This document shows, piece after piece, positions 33,811 to 46,364 of a stretch of 64,000 nt of DNA; positions within the stretch are counted from its first letter, which is position 1, and each line of letters begins with the position of its first letter. Location of the stretch: the NCBI GenBank assembly GCA_036365455.1, contig JAWQUS010000009.1, forward strand, positions 5,920,001-5,984,000, in the 5' to 3' direction. The translations under genes and the position numbers were made by a program. The stretch comes from Macrosoma leucophasiata (taxonomy: Eukaryota > Arthropoda > Insecta > Lepidoptera > Hedylidae). The notes beneath the pieces are model-generated. The model was not told where the DNA came from, did no database searches, and was given only the letters and a program-made list of their open reading frames with translations.

Positions 33811-34139
33811 ATGTAAAACACGGGTTTTTTTTCTCTTAACACAAAGGAATGAATAAGTGTGATACTGTCAAAGTTCTAGTGCAAAATATTTTATCAGTAA
33901 GATAAAACACTCAAATAACGATAACAACTCACAATAGCAAGTACCTGCGCCATGTACAATAGAGAAATAAAATACATACAAATCAAAATTAAAATTTAAG
34001 AGACCCCTGGTATATAGCCCCTCATTAAAGAACCTCTTTCAGAAAAGTATTCAAATAGTTTACATTATAATAAGCCTGGGTTGCACCACGATATTTGTTA
34101 AGTTAAAGTTCTCTTAAGAGGCTCATTTAGGCTAGGTTT

Positions 34140-34386
34140 ACTGGTGGTAGAAATCCACTGTCAATTTACTTCCTGCCAATTATACTATATCTCGCTATCG
34201 TGTTACAGTCAGATGATTATGTACGGCCCTGTAATTCCCGAAACAGAGGTATAACAGATAAGACCTCACGACTGGCTATGCATCTTCCTACATTGAAATC
34301 TCTGGTTTTTGTTCAGATGTTTATAGTCTAGATCGACTTACCAATGTAGATGGTATGCTTGTTTGCCACTTCATGACATAAAAAAT
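34140..34386 (+). repeat. SINE-A copy, diverged
   Basis: It begins ACTGGTGGTAGAAATCC and ends 'cacttcatgacataaaaaa'. It is among the most diverged full-length copies. Confidence 0.7.
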
Positions 34387-34613
34387 ATTTTTCAACATCA
34401 ACTAAATAAAACTCAAAATAAACAATTTCGTTTTCGGGTAATCGGTGTGTCATGCACGCACCGCTTACGTAAACCGGCGAGGTAAGCGTGCCAATCAGAG
34501 CATCTCGCCCATTTACGTCGTAAGAACTGTTTCATTTCAAAGAAAACTGTCGTTTGGGTGGTCCATGAAATAGTATATGTTTTGAAGTTGTAAAATAAAA
34601 AACAGTGTTTTAA

Positions 34614-34900
34614 TTTTTTTTTTTTAATGTAATGGAAGTGGCAAACAAGCATGTACTCACATTAATGTTAAGTGATGACTGCAGCCTATAGACATCCACA
34701 CAAAGACCAAGATCAAAATTCAGATGCGTTACCACTCCTGAGGCCTAAGGTGTTATGCCTCTGTGCCGGAAATTACAGGGCCGTACACTACCACCTGACC
34801 GGAACACGATAGTGTTGAACACCATTTAGCGGCAAGTATATTAGGTAATGCGGTGGTGCCTACGCCCGCGATCTCCGTCACTGGAGCTCTACCACCAGTA
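34614..34900 (-). repeat. SINE-A copy, full length
   Basis: The inverted poly(A) tail (T-run 34614-34625) leads into a complete element ending ACTGGAGCTCTACCACCAGT. Confidence 0.9.
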
Positions 34901-37900
34901 AATATCATAATATCATTTTTCAAAGTTGTTAAGTTTATGATAATCTCATGCTTGTTTCCATTGTGACATAGGAATTATTCGGCTATATGTACGTTTCAAA
35001 ACATGCTAAAATTATAATAAAAACATATAGGTCGGGGACACCCAAACGTTACTCCAAAAAAGGTAATAAACTACTGCCTACTGCGCTGCCTTATGAAAAT
35101 GATTCAAATCTACTGAAATGTCTGTACATATACACAAAATATTATATACCTCTACTTATATCTAACGATACCTGTTGTACCTACTACTGGCTACTGGTAG
35201 TATCGCGCGTACGAGGCGGGACTTTGCTCAGTGACGCGACTACCATCGGGCTAAAGTGGGCATTGCTCCAGGGCTGCGACCACCAATTGAAATTATTGCC
35301 TACATTGTTATTGCTGTCAAATTTTCATATCAATTTTTACCTCTTTATAAAGTTAAAACAGTCAACATTGCTGTCGACAACAATTATGGGGCCTTAGACC
35401 TTCATGGATGACGGGGGAGAAGGAATAAATTCCTGTTATTTATTTCGTTAAATTAACACCTCTCTGTTTTCATTTCTTCCTCGCGATAATTGGTTACTCG
35501 AGTGTGCCTTATGTTAAACAACGTATTTTATTAAATACGCATCAGGAACATCCGACATCGTACATTAACACATTGTGTAAATTAATACGTAGGTATACGG
35601 AAGAAGAAAAGTATGTATACTTAATAGGCATCAAAATACATTTCCTGAGATCTTCAATTTAGCACAAGGATGGTACAAGGTCGCGTTGAAGGTAGGATTT
35701 AGTCTGTCGGTATAGTCTTTTACGCATAGGTAGAGAATAGAGTTGATTTTAATAAAAACTATAAATTGTTTTTGTTATGTTGTCATGGGAGTAGGTCACA
35801 CATACACTTAAACATAGGTAATATTGATCAAGAAATAAGACAAAAAACAACAGTCGTCGATGACTCCATTAAACAAATCGCTAATGGTTTGTTTCTTTCG
35901 ATAATACGCGCCGGCGTCGTTTAAGCAAGTGAAACAAAAAGTTGTCAGTTCCTAAGTTGGATCGTCATGTTACGGGCCCCAAGGTCAATTGTTCGTAAGA
36001 CTGTAAGACTGGAATTTGTCCCATTGAAATTAATCGCAAAAATAATTATTTGCGATGGCATCGCATTTAGGTCAATCAATAAGACCCACGACATGACGCG
36101 TCGCGTACTGCTGACCGACACGCGAACCTCGCTTTATCAAGTTTTCATCAATAAACCTGATGAATTTTCTGTTACTTAATAGCATTCGATTTCGATTAAC
36201 TGCCTTGGTAGGTTAGTTAGTAGTAGGCTTGTATGCAACTACCCTCCAGACCTCCAGTGTTACACTTAAGGAATAGATCAACGAGGTAGTAAGTTAATGA
36301 GAATGCTTTGATCTTTCACCTGAGATAATTTTCGTTGACATGATACCCTGATGGATAACGGCTTTTTAAAACGATTTTTTTTTCTATTTATTAATTCATT
36401 TACGTAAACGATATGTATTTACATAAATGCCTTCATTTAAACCGTGCTGTTGGTGATGAAGATTTTAATAAAAAAATGTAATTTGCTTAAATAGATCTTC
36501 GAAATAAATCTCACCCAATCAACATAATTAAATGGATTTTGTGTATAATATTAAACTAAACAATCAAATCAAACGCTCGGGAAAGGTAGGTACGTGTTAT
36601 GATAAACACCGTAACTGTACGATTACGTTGACGGCGAGAGTAAATAAACATCGTTGATCGACATCAAAAGACTATTATGTGCCTACACAATGAGACGTGT
36701 ATCTTTTTTTTCTGGCCGCGTTTGTTCTTTCCATCTCTATTTTAGTAAAAAGTTGATGTTGTTTATCTCATAAAGTCTTGAGCGTTTAAGTTATTAGAGT
36801 TTATTTAGTTCAGAATCATAAGTTTTCAATTTCAATGGTAGTTTGTATCCACGAACTATGTAAAATTTGGTATAAATTTGGAAAATTAAGCAAAGCAAGT
36901 TTAGTTTTGTCTAATTTGCACTTCATTCTTTGACGGTTTTATTTATTAGACTTTTATATTTTGGCCATTATTTAAAGCTGGTTCAGGTATTATTAAAATG
37001 GAGCAGGTCCATCTACGGTAGCAAATTAATTGTCTGTATGGTCTAGATAGAGGAGAATGTTTCAATTATAAATTTCTATTTTCTATACCTCAGACCTCAT
37101 TCGTAACGGTGGGTGGGAATGTACCAAAAATGCTCAGTTTTAACGGCGCGATTTCATCCTTAGGCACCAAATAAACTAACTAATATCACTAGCTTTATCC
37201 ATATAACCCCCCTTCAGCTCCTTCCTATCCGTCAAGGGGAAATCTTTTATTCGCGAGGAAATTGCACGGCGGCGGCGGCGGTTCCTTTTTTTTCTCTCCA
37301 GTGGAGGTGGGGTTCCCTTTTTTATTATAATTTTATATCTATGTATGAGATTCTAATTAGTGAGTCACCGAGGTATAACATGACAAAAGGTATAAAATAT
37401 AAAAGTTGCTAATACAGTAAACGATGCTCACGTTGCAATTTGAGTTCTTCGCTTTCTCATAATGGAAACCTTATTCATTCTAATTTGCTTGTCCAATCGG
37501 ATATAAGTCAGAATGCTATCAAGATGTAAACTGTTTATCTTATGTATGTACATAAAACAAAACGAACGTATTAGTGCAACACAAATAATTAAAAAAAAAA
37601 CGATTTATCGAATCGATAAACTTAAAACAGTTCAGTAGATTTTTTAAAATTGAAAATCGATTAGTATATAGTTATAACACATAACATCGATTTCGATAGT
37701 ATTTAGAAAATATTACATTTTCTCCAAGTACTATATAATCAAAAACACAATAAAAAAATGAAAATGACAAAATGACATCGCCCGCCATATTCGCCATGTT
37801 GGTTTTGAGTTGCAATTCTAACTGCAAGTTTTGTTTTGTAACTGCAAACAAAGCCAAATAACTGAAAATATGCAGTTAAAAAACGTTTTTATATTGATTT

Positions 37901-39384
37901 TGCCTGTTAATGATATTGTGTACAATACCTACATGGCCGGAGGTCCATAAATTTTTGCAACATCTCCTTTATCAGCGCTCAATCCGATCACTCAATCGAC
38001 TTTAATATTATCAGTACAAGATTTTTTTAATGTAGGTAATGATAATAGCAAACAGACGTGACGTTCTCATAAACGGTAAATGAACACTGAAACCTATATA
38101 ATCTGCACAAAAACCGGAGGTAAATATATCTTTTGTTCCAAAATTAAATTGGGCAGAAAACCTAAGTATTTCATAATATAATCCGTACTTGCGACGGAAC
38201 TTCTGATTCTGCTAAAGGTCGAATATTAAAAAAAAAATCGGAACGTTACAAAGGACCTTCTAAAAGGTTTCCCTTCTGAACTGAGGTAGATTTTATCCGA
38301 ACTCATTTCCGAATGCAACCACAAAAGCGGCTTGAATCGAACGTTTTCAGTAGTCGTGATTTTCCGAGGACGGCTAACTGGCCCTTTGTGCACGGCCTCG
38401 TTTTCTGAATGCAAGCTTAATAGAACACCTGGATTTAGGTTTCCCTTAAGAACTACATTCACTTGTTACGTTATTCCATACGTTGAACGTGCATTAAGTT
38501 AATTGTATGTTTGAAATGAAATGGTGGTACATGTAGTTATTTCCACTTCATTGTCCTCTTGGTACAGGTTTGTTTTAGTCTTTTTTATTTAACCTCTCTT
38601 CTTACTACTAATACCTTTGATTATAATTTAACCAAAACATATAATTGAACCATTTAAGAATTACTAATAGCATTTATCTCCCCTCCCGGAGACCGAACCA
38701 CTTCTATGTAGCACCTACTGAATATATATTTTTTTCAAATTTTAAAATGGTGTAGTAAAATGTTGCGTATTTTTAGCTACTGATGATCTTTGGCCCGGGT
38801 GCTACGCTTGACTTGCGTCTAACGGATACAGTAGATATCGTAAATGGATTCAGTAAGGCAGTACACACGGTGCGAGGCACAAAGTGTAAAACCTTAAATC
38901 CGAAATTGATATTTAATTTTTTTCTTCTAAATTTTTATTTATTCTAAATTTTGATGCAAACGATACTTACATGTTGATGTATCAATAGTAGCATTCTGAG
39001 AGTTATTAAATGATACTTTTTAAATGCGTGAATTTTGCAACATATATCTATAGACGTATATCGTGCAAATGGATAGCCAGGCGAGTATGGGCCACACTGT
39101 ATTACGTTCGCTAAGTCCAGATTGGTGTAAGTAGGTTAATGGCTACCCTACTGTTAGCGATTAAGAATATTAATCTTAATAATCAAAATTCAATAATAAT
39201 AAAATTCAAAATTTAAAAATATGATTAATTAATTTTGCGTAAAAGATAATTATATGAATGGTATTACAATTTCTGAACAATATACCAAACAATGACAAGT
39301 GACAGTTGGGTTGTCAATCGTTAACGGTCGGCACGGCGGGTAGACGTAGACAGTTATATAAAAGAGAAATAAAAATCGAATACT
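34901..39384. other. 4.5 kb without recognised features
   Basis: AT-rich intron-like sequence. The longest ORF (34987-35397, 136 residues) has no recognisable motif. A short (CGG)n-like run lies at 37266-37280 and a second minus-strand ORF at 38226-38462. Nothing else stands out. Confidence 0.5.
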
Positions 39385-39669
39385 ACTGGTGGTAGAGCTC
39401 CAGTGACGGAGCTCGCGGGCGTAGGCACCACCGCATTACCTAATATACTTGCCGCTAAATGGTAGTGTTCATCACTATCGTGTTCCGGTCAGGTGGTAAT
39501 GTACGGCCCTGTAATTTCCGGCACAGAGGCATAACACCTAATGTCTCAAGAGTGGCAGCGCATCTGCATTTTGACCTCTGGTCATTGTGTGGTTGTCTAT
39601 AGGCTGCAGTCATCACTTAACATCAATGTGAACTGCATGCTTGTTTGCCACTTTTATTACATAAAAAAA
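39385..39669 (+). repeat. SINE-A copy, full length
   Basis: One of the best-preserved copies. It begins ACTGGTGGTAGAGCTCCAGT and ends 'cacttttattacataaaaaaaat'. Confidence 0.9.
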
Positions 39670-40180
39670 ATACTGTACATTGTTAATTTTTAGTACACTC
39701 AATAAATAGTTTGCAATAAAATAGTGTATTCTTTGTAGCCCCGTGTTGGATATCATATACTACGGTCAAATTGATCTTAGCCGCCCTGGGTGTTTAACTT
39801 GCGACGTTAAACGCAATTAGAGACAGCTAGGAATTGTCTCAGAAAGTGTATTATATTACACCGTTGGCATTTCCACGAGTAACATGTAATCATAGCCAAC
39901 ATTTCTGAATTTCTTAGCCTTAGAAATTAATTGAATCTGAAAATATTACTCCGTTCATTTTCTTTTACTAAGTGCTTTCCTTCAACTTATTTTGGATATC
40001 AAACGACTACATTAGTGCAGGAAGGAACAATCCACGAAGTTTGCTTTGGGTTGTTTACCCTCTCTTTCTTTTTAGGACTTTGTTCTGAAAGGTTATTTAA
40101 TTTAAGTGGGCTCGAATTTTGGACGCGGTTACTTTGCAGTTTATTGGTCTTCGAAAATCGTTAGATTGGAAACACAGGCT

Positions 40181-40425
40181 CATCATCATCATCATCATCA
40201 TTTCAGCCAAAAGACGTCCACTGCTGAACAAAGGCCTCCCCCAAAGAATGCCACAACGAACGGTCCTGGGCCGCCCTCATCCAACGATTGCCCGCGACCT
40301 TCACCAGGTCGTCGGTCCACCTCGTGGGGGGCCTTGCCTACGCTTCGTCTTCCGGTACGCGGTCGCCACTCTAGAACTCTTCTGCCCCAACGGCCATCAG
40401 TTCTGCGAGCTATGTGCCTTGTATA
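40181..40425 (-). pseudogene. RTE-type LINE, C-terminal end and (ATG)n tail
   Basis: On the minus strand the frame reads RRTDGRWGRRVLEWRP, then after a frameshift RWTDDLVKVAGNRWMRAAQD and WHSLGEAFVQQWTSFG before a stop. This is the C-terminal block of RTE-like reverse transcriptase ORFs. The (CAT)n run at 40181-40201 is the inverted 3' tail. Everything upstream is lost by 5' truncation. Confidence 0.8.
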
Positions 40426-41879
40426 GAGCTGAAAAATTGGCCATTTTGCATGTCAACAATTTTTTATCTATTGGTCGAAGCGTACGCCATATCTCTCGAG
40501 ATAAATATTGATGTTCAATGTGCTTCTACTGATTACCGCATTGAACATCACGGTTTTAAATATAACTACACGGTACTCTTTTATAAAAAAAGATGGTCGT
40601 GTTTCTTATCTTGCATAAGTACTTTCTGAGCCATTCATTATTTTTTCCTCTTGTTAGCTGCATTGAAAAAAAAAATCTTTTGTGATAATCCACAGAAAAT
40701 ATTTTTTTTTTCAAATTGTATGAAAATCTTACCTCAATATTGTTGGAATGGAACCAACACGCTTGACATACCAAATTTTTAGAAACATTTTATATCGCTA
40801 GTCTGTACCGCGTTTCCCCAGCAGCCTATAACAACAAGGAGACAAAGGAAAGATAACTCGCTAACATTCTGAGCGGCGCGTAAAGAATTCTTTAATTTTG
40901 AAATTCCGCCTCTTCACTCCTTTTATGTGGAAAAGCGAACTATGCCTTATAATAAAATAACTTATAAAAGTTTGTTATCACACAGCCTTGCTGCTTTTAT
41001 TTTAGACATCACATTTTTGTTTATTTTTCGCTGGTTATTTGTGAGATGTTAAAAGGCACACTTTTTGGAAATTTTTACATTATCGTTTTTTTTTTTATTT
41101 TTCTTGAACGCAATCTTTGATATTCTAAGGGGCGTTGGGGTCGTCACGTCCCGACGTGTTTTACCAACACATACAGTGAGGACTGCTTAAATCTGAATTA
41201 TAATCCTTTCTTTGCCAAACATTTTTAATTTGACGATATGGTTGAAAATTTTATTAATTACGTTAAAAGCAACTACGCGAAAGCACTTAAAGCAGCGGCA
41301 AATAGCAATAACGTCGAAATTAACTGTTACGAACTAACATTAACTCACTACCTCTTGAAAGTTGCAGGATTGCGTGTTAATAAGATTGATTGTTTAATTT
41401 GAACTTGGCTTTAAATTAGTACAACCACTATCACGCCTGGGTAGGCGGAGTATGTAGCGTCAATTTCTAGTTACAGCAATTTATTCCTTCTTTTGCTTTA
41501 GGCTTAGAGCGATTTACGCCCACCTGCTGAAGCAGACCATAAGGCTGTCTCGAATTTGTTCTCTACATTCGTCCAACTAAAAAAATACTCCACTCACGAT
41601 AAAGTACTATTCTTTTTATCAGTTGCGAAGCTCGATGTCCTGGGGTCGACCTCTGGACTGTGCGTAAATTACCTTTTGGTTTTCCTAATTTGGAAAATTC
41701 CCAGCGAAATAAAAAATTTTGGAAATGCTTCTTGGATGTCAACTTTCTATATGACGCTCAAAAATGTTTCAGATGAACTGTGGAGGTATGCTTGTAAATG
41801 CTCATATGTTCTATCCATCTTGCTCATAAGTCGTCGGTCATCCAAAAATATTGTAAATTGCACTTTATTACTTAACATA

Positions 41880-42660
41880 TTGTTATGTATACCTGGGACA
41901 AACGGTCCAGTTAGGTCGATCCAACTTCCAAAAAGAGGTCAATCGCCGAATCCAACTCAGTTGAGCAGCGTTTGGAAGCTACGATACGTCTTCTCGTCCG
42001 ACTTATAGCAGTGTCTCAAGAAAAAAGTCTTTGACCAGTTTGTTACCAGTGATGACATATGGAATTTCAGAAACGTGATTGTTCACTATGGGCCTCATAA
42101 GAAGGCTCAAGGTCACACAGATAGCAATGGAGAGAGCCATGCTTGGAGTTTCTCTGCGAGTTTTTTTTTTTTTTATGTTATAAAAGTGGCAAACAAGCAT
42201 GCAGTTCACATTGATGTTAAGTGATGACTGCAGCCTATAGACACCCACACAATGACCAGAGGTCAAAATGCAGATACGCTGCCACTCCTGAGGCATTAGG
42301 TGTTATGCCTCTGTGCCAGAAATTACAGAGCCTCTGCGAGATCTAATTAGAAAAGGAGATCCGCATGGGAACCAAAGCTACCGACATAGCTTACGTAATA
42401 GCTAGACTCAAGCGGCAGTGGCCAGGTTACATAGTTCGAAAAACTGTACCGCTCTGTAATTGTGGCCGCGTACCAGAAGATGAAGCGTAGGCAGACCCAC
42501 ATGATGGACCGATGACCTGGGGTCGCGGGCAATAGCTGGATGAGGGCGGCCCAGGACCGTTCGTTGTGGTAATCTTTGGGGGAGGCCTTTGTCCAGCTGT
42601 GGACGTAATTTGGCTGAAATGATGAAGATGACTAAACATATAACTAACCGTCGTGAATGA
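41880..42660 (+). pseudogene. RTE-type LINE fragment, interrupted by a SINE
   Basis: Plus-strand blocks are YLGQTVQLGRSNFQKEVNRR near 41890, a VFDQ.V.PVMTYG-like block near 42030, a TMGLIRRLKVTQ-like block near 42090, and ERAMLGVSLR around the SINE at 42161-42331. Then come TDIAYVIARLKRQW near 42380 and the diverged RPRSSVGR/WMRAAQDRSLW end near 42540, with a GAAATGATGAAGATG tail. Several stops and frameshifts show it is dead. An ORF at 41556-42008 ends in this LINE (LSSVWKLRYVFSSDL) but is not itself a gene. Confidence 0.75.
42161..42331 (-). repeat. Short SINE-A copy inside the RTE fragment
   Basis: A 171-bp element consisting only of the 3' part of SINE-A. It has a T-run at its left and is flanked by the 9-bp direct repeat CTCTGCGAG (42152-42160, 42332-42340). 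It starts (minus strand) at GGCTCTGTAATTTC, the same point as the copy at 51489-51655. Confidence 0.9.
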
Positions 42661-42966
42661 CCTGATATTTTATTTGGTAGTACATAATGTACATGCTCTG
42701 ACACATGTTACTTCCTGAAAATACGAGCATAAAGTTACATTTATGAAAATCACTTGTTTGTTAAAATTGAACAATACAAACATTTAGCTGAGCTAGCAAC
42801 TTTAATGAGGCCGAACTCGGTGTTCGCGCACTGCATACGACAGCTAATTTGTGTCACAAATTTCAATGACCATTTATACCTATTTGTGCATAATCGTTAC
42901 CAGTGTTAGACAAATACTTGAGAAATACGTAATGTAACGAAAATAACATGTCCTAAGCCCCTAGAA

Positions 42967-43251
42967 CAGTGATTCCCAAAGTGGTCTATATCGACCCCTG
43001 GGGGTCTATGACAACCAAAAAGGAGTCTGTCCATGAAATGAAAATGGGGGTCCACGATAATGGATCTCAACGCATACATTGATAGTACATACCAGTGATT
43101 CCCAAAGTGGTCTATTGGAGACTCGATGGGGTCTACGTAGGCGTGAATAAAAATATGGGAATGTGATATAAATGTAGCAAGGACGGGGGTCCACAGAAAC
43201 CAGCAAAAAAATGTAAAGGGTCTACAAGAAAACATAGTTTGGGAACCTCTG
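42967..43251. mobile_element. hAT MITE with duplicated left end
   Basis: The left end CAGTGATTCCCAAAGTGG and right end TTTGGGAACCTCTG (inverted CAGAGGTTCCCAAA) are hAT-type termini. An exact 8-bp target duplication CCCTAGAA (42959-42966, 43252-43259) flanks it. The left terminus occurs again at 43093 inside the element, followed by similar sequence. There is no transposase ORF. Confidence 0.85.
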
Positions 43252-45230
43252 CCCTAGAAGGACACATACCTACTGTAATACCCGTGGCAGGCGGATGCGG
43301 CTTTTACTACTTAAGTCTCCCTAAGTCCCGAGGAAAGCTAGGGATCTATTCAAAACTGACAACCTTCATCCGTATAACTGGAAATAACTTTCGTATATAT
43401 TCCTTTTCGATCGAAAACAGAATAATATTTTAATATAAAAGATCCGTCATTTTAGCGCTGGCGATGCGTTATCAAAATTATCTGTATTACTTCATTTGAT
43501 TTCACCATTCATAAAAACCAAGACCGTATTTTTTATTTAAATTGTATTGTTAGAAAGTTCATAAAAGCTTTCTCCTCCAAACGCGAGTTAATATTCATGA
43601 GAAAATACCCGAAGAAATTGGATTTAACTTCAATTTAACCGTGTCATTTTACCTCGAGAGCAGATTCTGAATTTATTATTGACCCTAACCCTTAAATAAC
43701 GTAATTGAATTTGGTTATTTAAAAAAATATATATGAACTATAATTATTTCACAAAATGATTTTATCTTTATTTTATGGCATAAAAATATTGATGTAATAA
43801 AGTTTGACTATGAAATCAATCTACACTTTCTAATAGTTCATATTTTATTAATTCCTGATATCTACAGAGATTAAACGACTTTGATGTAGATAACATATAC
43901 ATCTGTTTCCTTGTCGATAGTTATGTTCAGGTTTTGCATTAAAAACGATTAACGCTAAGAGGACCATAAAACATGGTACCAGTTCCTATTAGATGCCCGT
44001 ATACCTAATCTTAAGTTGTTTCGGAACGTACCGATAGCAAATCTCCATTAGTCCCATATAAAACTGTTCCGCGAACTCATTAATGGTCGACCCTTTTAGT
44101 TTTAAGGCGATATTACGTGGGATTATAACAAACTGCTGTTTGCTTATTTCTAACGACCTTTATTTTCAATATAGGTAGTCTTATTAACAATCGATATTTC
44201 GTCAGCGCTTTTGTTGCACTCAGCCAAGTTTCAATTTTGCACTGTGCAATGTCTAGAAAATAAGTCCAGGTAATGCTCTGGCTTGAGTGCTTGAAATGTG
44301 GTTAGTTGCTGTTGTGCCTTTGAAATTGTTTGTTCACCTTGTTGTAGCATTTATCGTGTTTAATAATAAATGAGCAAGTTGCAAGCAGACGCTATTTCCG
44401 TCTCTATTTACGTTTCACTACGATGAATTATCTCGTAATTCCAAAGCTAATAATGAATTCTCTTGCGCCACGTACCAGTATAAAATCAATCATTTCGATG
44501 GTGGCTGATAGAAGTGTAGACGACTGGTAATCCTGAGTTAAGTTCCCAAGACGGGAACGTTTGGGTGTTTTATAAATGGTAATAAGGTCATTAGCAGTAT
44601 GTAGTTGGAAATACGATAAAATATCGATAGGCTCGTCCCTTGTTTTATGGGAATTTAGTATAACTGGCGAATCGTAGCTTCGCACCTCTGCCCACGCATT
44701 TCGAAGAATGTAAAAGATTTTGAAGATAGATTTTGAATAAGTAAATGAAATCTTGCCGAAAATTCTAAATGACATTGTCTATTCCCAATTATGTTTCATA
44801 CGAAACTTCTTGAATATAGTGTATTTAATATTCATAACCTTGAATATCCTCTACATAACATGAAAGAAATTTTAAAATTCTTGGTAATCTAACTCACTTT
44901 ACTTACAAAAGGTGAGGAGGATCACTCATCAAGCTGAGTGGTCCTTCGCAGTATGAAATCGAAGCACAAGCGACGTAGCACTTTCTTATCCTACATCTGA
45001 AAGCATTACGGCCCATTTCTATTGATCTCGAGAGAGCTGGTACCGTTTTCGACCTTATTGTAATGTAAATAGTGTACATAAAATTCTAGAACCTTTACAT
45101 TTATTCCGTGGTTCGCAGCTTCAATATTGCAGGTTGAATGCCCATTCGTCTTTATGGCTGGTGTGAAATCTCAGCCTTATGGGCGGATATTTGGCGAAAT
45201 TGAAAACTATTGCGGCTGAAGCAAAATTGT
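43252..45230. other. No recognised features
   Basis: AT-rich intron-like sequence. A minus-strand ORF of 115 residues (44428-44775) has no motif I can name. Confidence 0.5.
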
Positions 45231-45904
45231 GGCTAAGGCCATAGAGCAACGCGGGCCACCGGTCGCGGCGGACCGGAGGGGAGTAGCCATACGCAGGCTT
45301 TCCCCTTTGTCAAAGTACAAGATTAAATGCTTTAAAAAATCCTGTGCGTATAATAAAACTATTTGCAGCTGGACTGCTCATTAGACTAAATCTAGTTGTG
45401 CGACTGAACGGACGTCCAAAAAAATGCTGATTTGCTGTGTTGTTTACTGTAAAAAGAGATCTAACACATTAAGCTTAAGGTATAAAATGCCATAATATCG
45501 GTCGTGTTGCTTCGGACTCATATAAACAACACAGTCGGGCGCAATGTTTGGTATGCCTTATACGATACGGGGATCGGTCGAGCGACTGATCCGAGTGCGT
45601 TTCCGAGAAGCCGCTGTCGCCGGTGCCGCTTATCGATAGTGTTGTTGTCGGTTTGTGGATAGTTATCGATAAATATTGCAAAAGAGTCTTATACCAGAGA
45701 CATTTTTGAGATTAAATTTTCTTATTAATATATTATGTTGTAGTTGTATTCGCCACAAACGGCTCTGGGCCACCGTTATGAGTTATTACTATTCGCTCAT
45801 TTATTCTTGTTCTTATTAAGTATTTTTAACATACATAGTAGTTATAAAAAAAAATACATATAAAAAAAAATATTACTTTTATTATATTGTGGGTTTTATT
45901 TTAA

Positions 45905-46030
45905 TACTAGCTGTGTCCGCGACTTCGTACGCGTGGAAAAGTGACTTTGGGCAGCTTTTATGGATATAAATTTAGGTAAATTTTGGATCATTAACACTTT
46001 TGGTTAGTTAAAAAAATCTGGTTTACGTTA
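45905..46030 (-). repeat. Helitron 3' end fragment inside the TIR element
   Basis: On the minus strand it ends 'cacgcgtacgaagtcgcggacacagctag' followed by T, the CTAG|T terminus seen also at 28443 and 32416. It is antisense to the host element. The 5' limit is uncertain. Confidence 0.5.
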
Positions 46031-46079
46031 ATGCTTCTCTCTACATGATATTGTATAGACGCATTGATGGCCATCGGAT

Positions 46080-46364
46080 ATGAAAGCACATAGGCTGCTA
46101 GTATTGCGAACACGTGACAAAAAGGGATGCAGTGCTAAATGTGGTTGCAAAAAAGTCGGACTGTTTTGTTCTTTGGCATGCACAAATTGTCAAGACCGGT
46201 CGTGCTCTAATATTGAATCACAAACAATGGAGGATTCGTTTGATTCCGACGAAGTATCGCGCGATACATCGCTATTGACGCAATTGACTTGCATCCAAAA
46301 TGAAGATGAAGAAGAAGCAGGGGAAGAAGAACAAGAATTTGAAACTTACGAATCAGACGAATGA
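46080..46364 (+). CDS. Cys-rich, CXC-like ORF inside the TIR transposon
   Basis: A 94-residue frame. Residues 17-42 hold seven cysteines in the pattern C-x3-C-x-C-x6-C-x3-C-x2-C-x4-C (GCSAKCGCKKVGLFCSLACT), like Cys-rich zinc-binding modules of the CXC/tesmin type. The rest is a very acidic tail with a Glu-rich run and ends FETYESDE. An upstream in-frame stop (TAG at about 46056) and the truncated look suggest this is the C-terminal end of a longer, now broken, element-encoded protein. DNA binding through the cysteine module is an inference. The function in transposition is unknown. Confidence 0.5.
   Translation: MKAHRLLVLRTRDKKGCSAKCGCKKVGLFCSLACTNCQDRSCSNIESQTMEDSFDSDEVSRDTSLLTQLTCIQNEDEEEAGEEEQEFETYESDE

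Noticed and set aside
34987..35397. 136-residue plus-strand ORF
   Set aside because: No motif, AT-driven residue use, no splice or promoter context; judged a chance ORF.
41556..42008. 150-residue ORF, the longest in the window
   Set aside because: Only its last 15 residues are meaningful and belong to the RTE LINE fragment; the rest has no recognisable features.
44428..44775. 115-residue minus-strand ORF
   Set aside because: No motif and AT-rich composition; likely chance.
45424..45495. THAP domain start in the TIR element
   Set aside because: ICCVVYCKKRSNT suggests the first THAP cysteine pair, but the frame stops after 23 codons and no C..H pair or AVPTIF-like block follows. Kept only as a weak hint.
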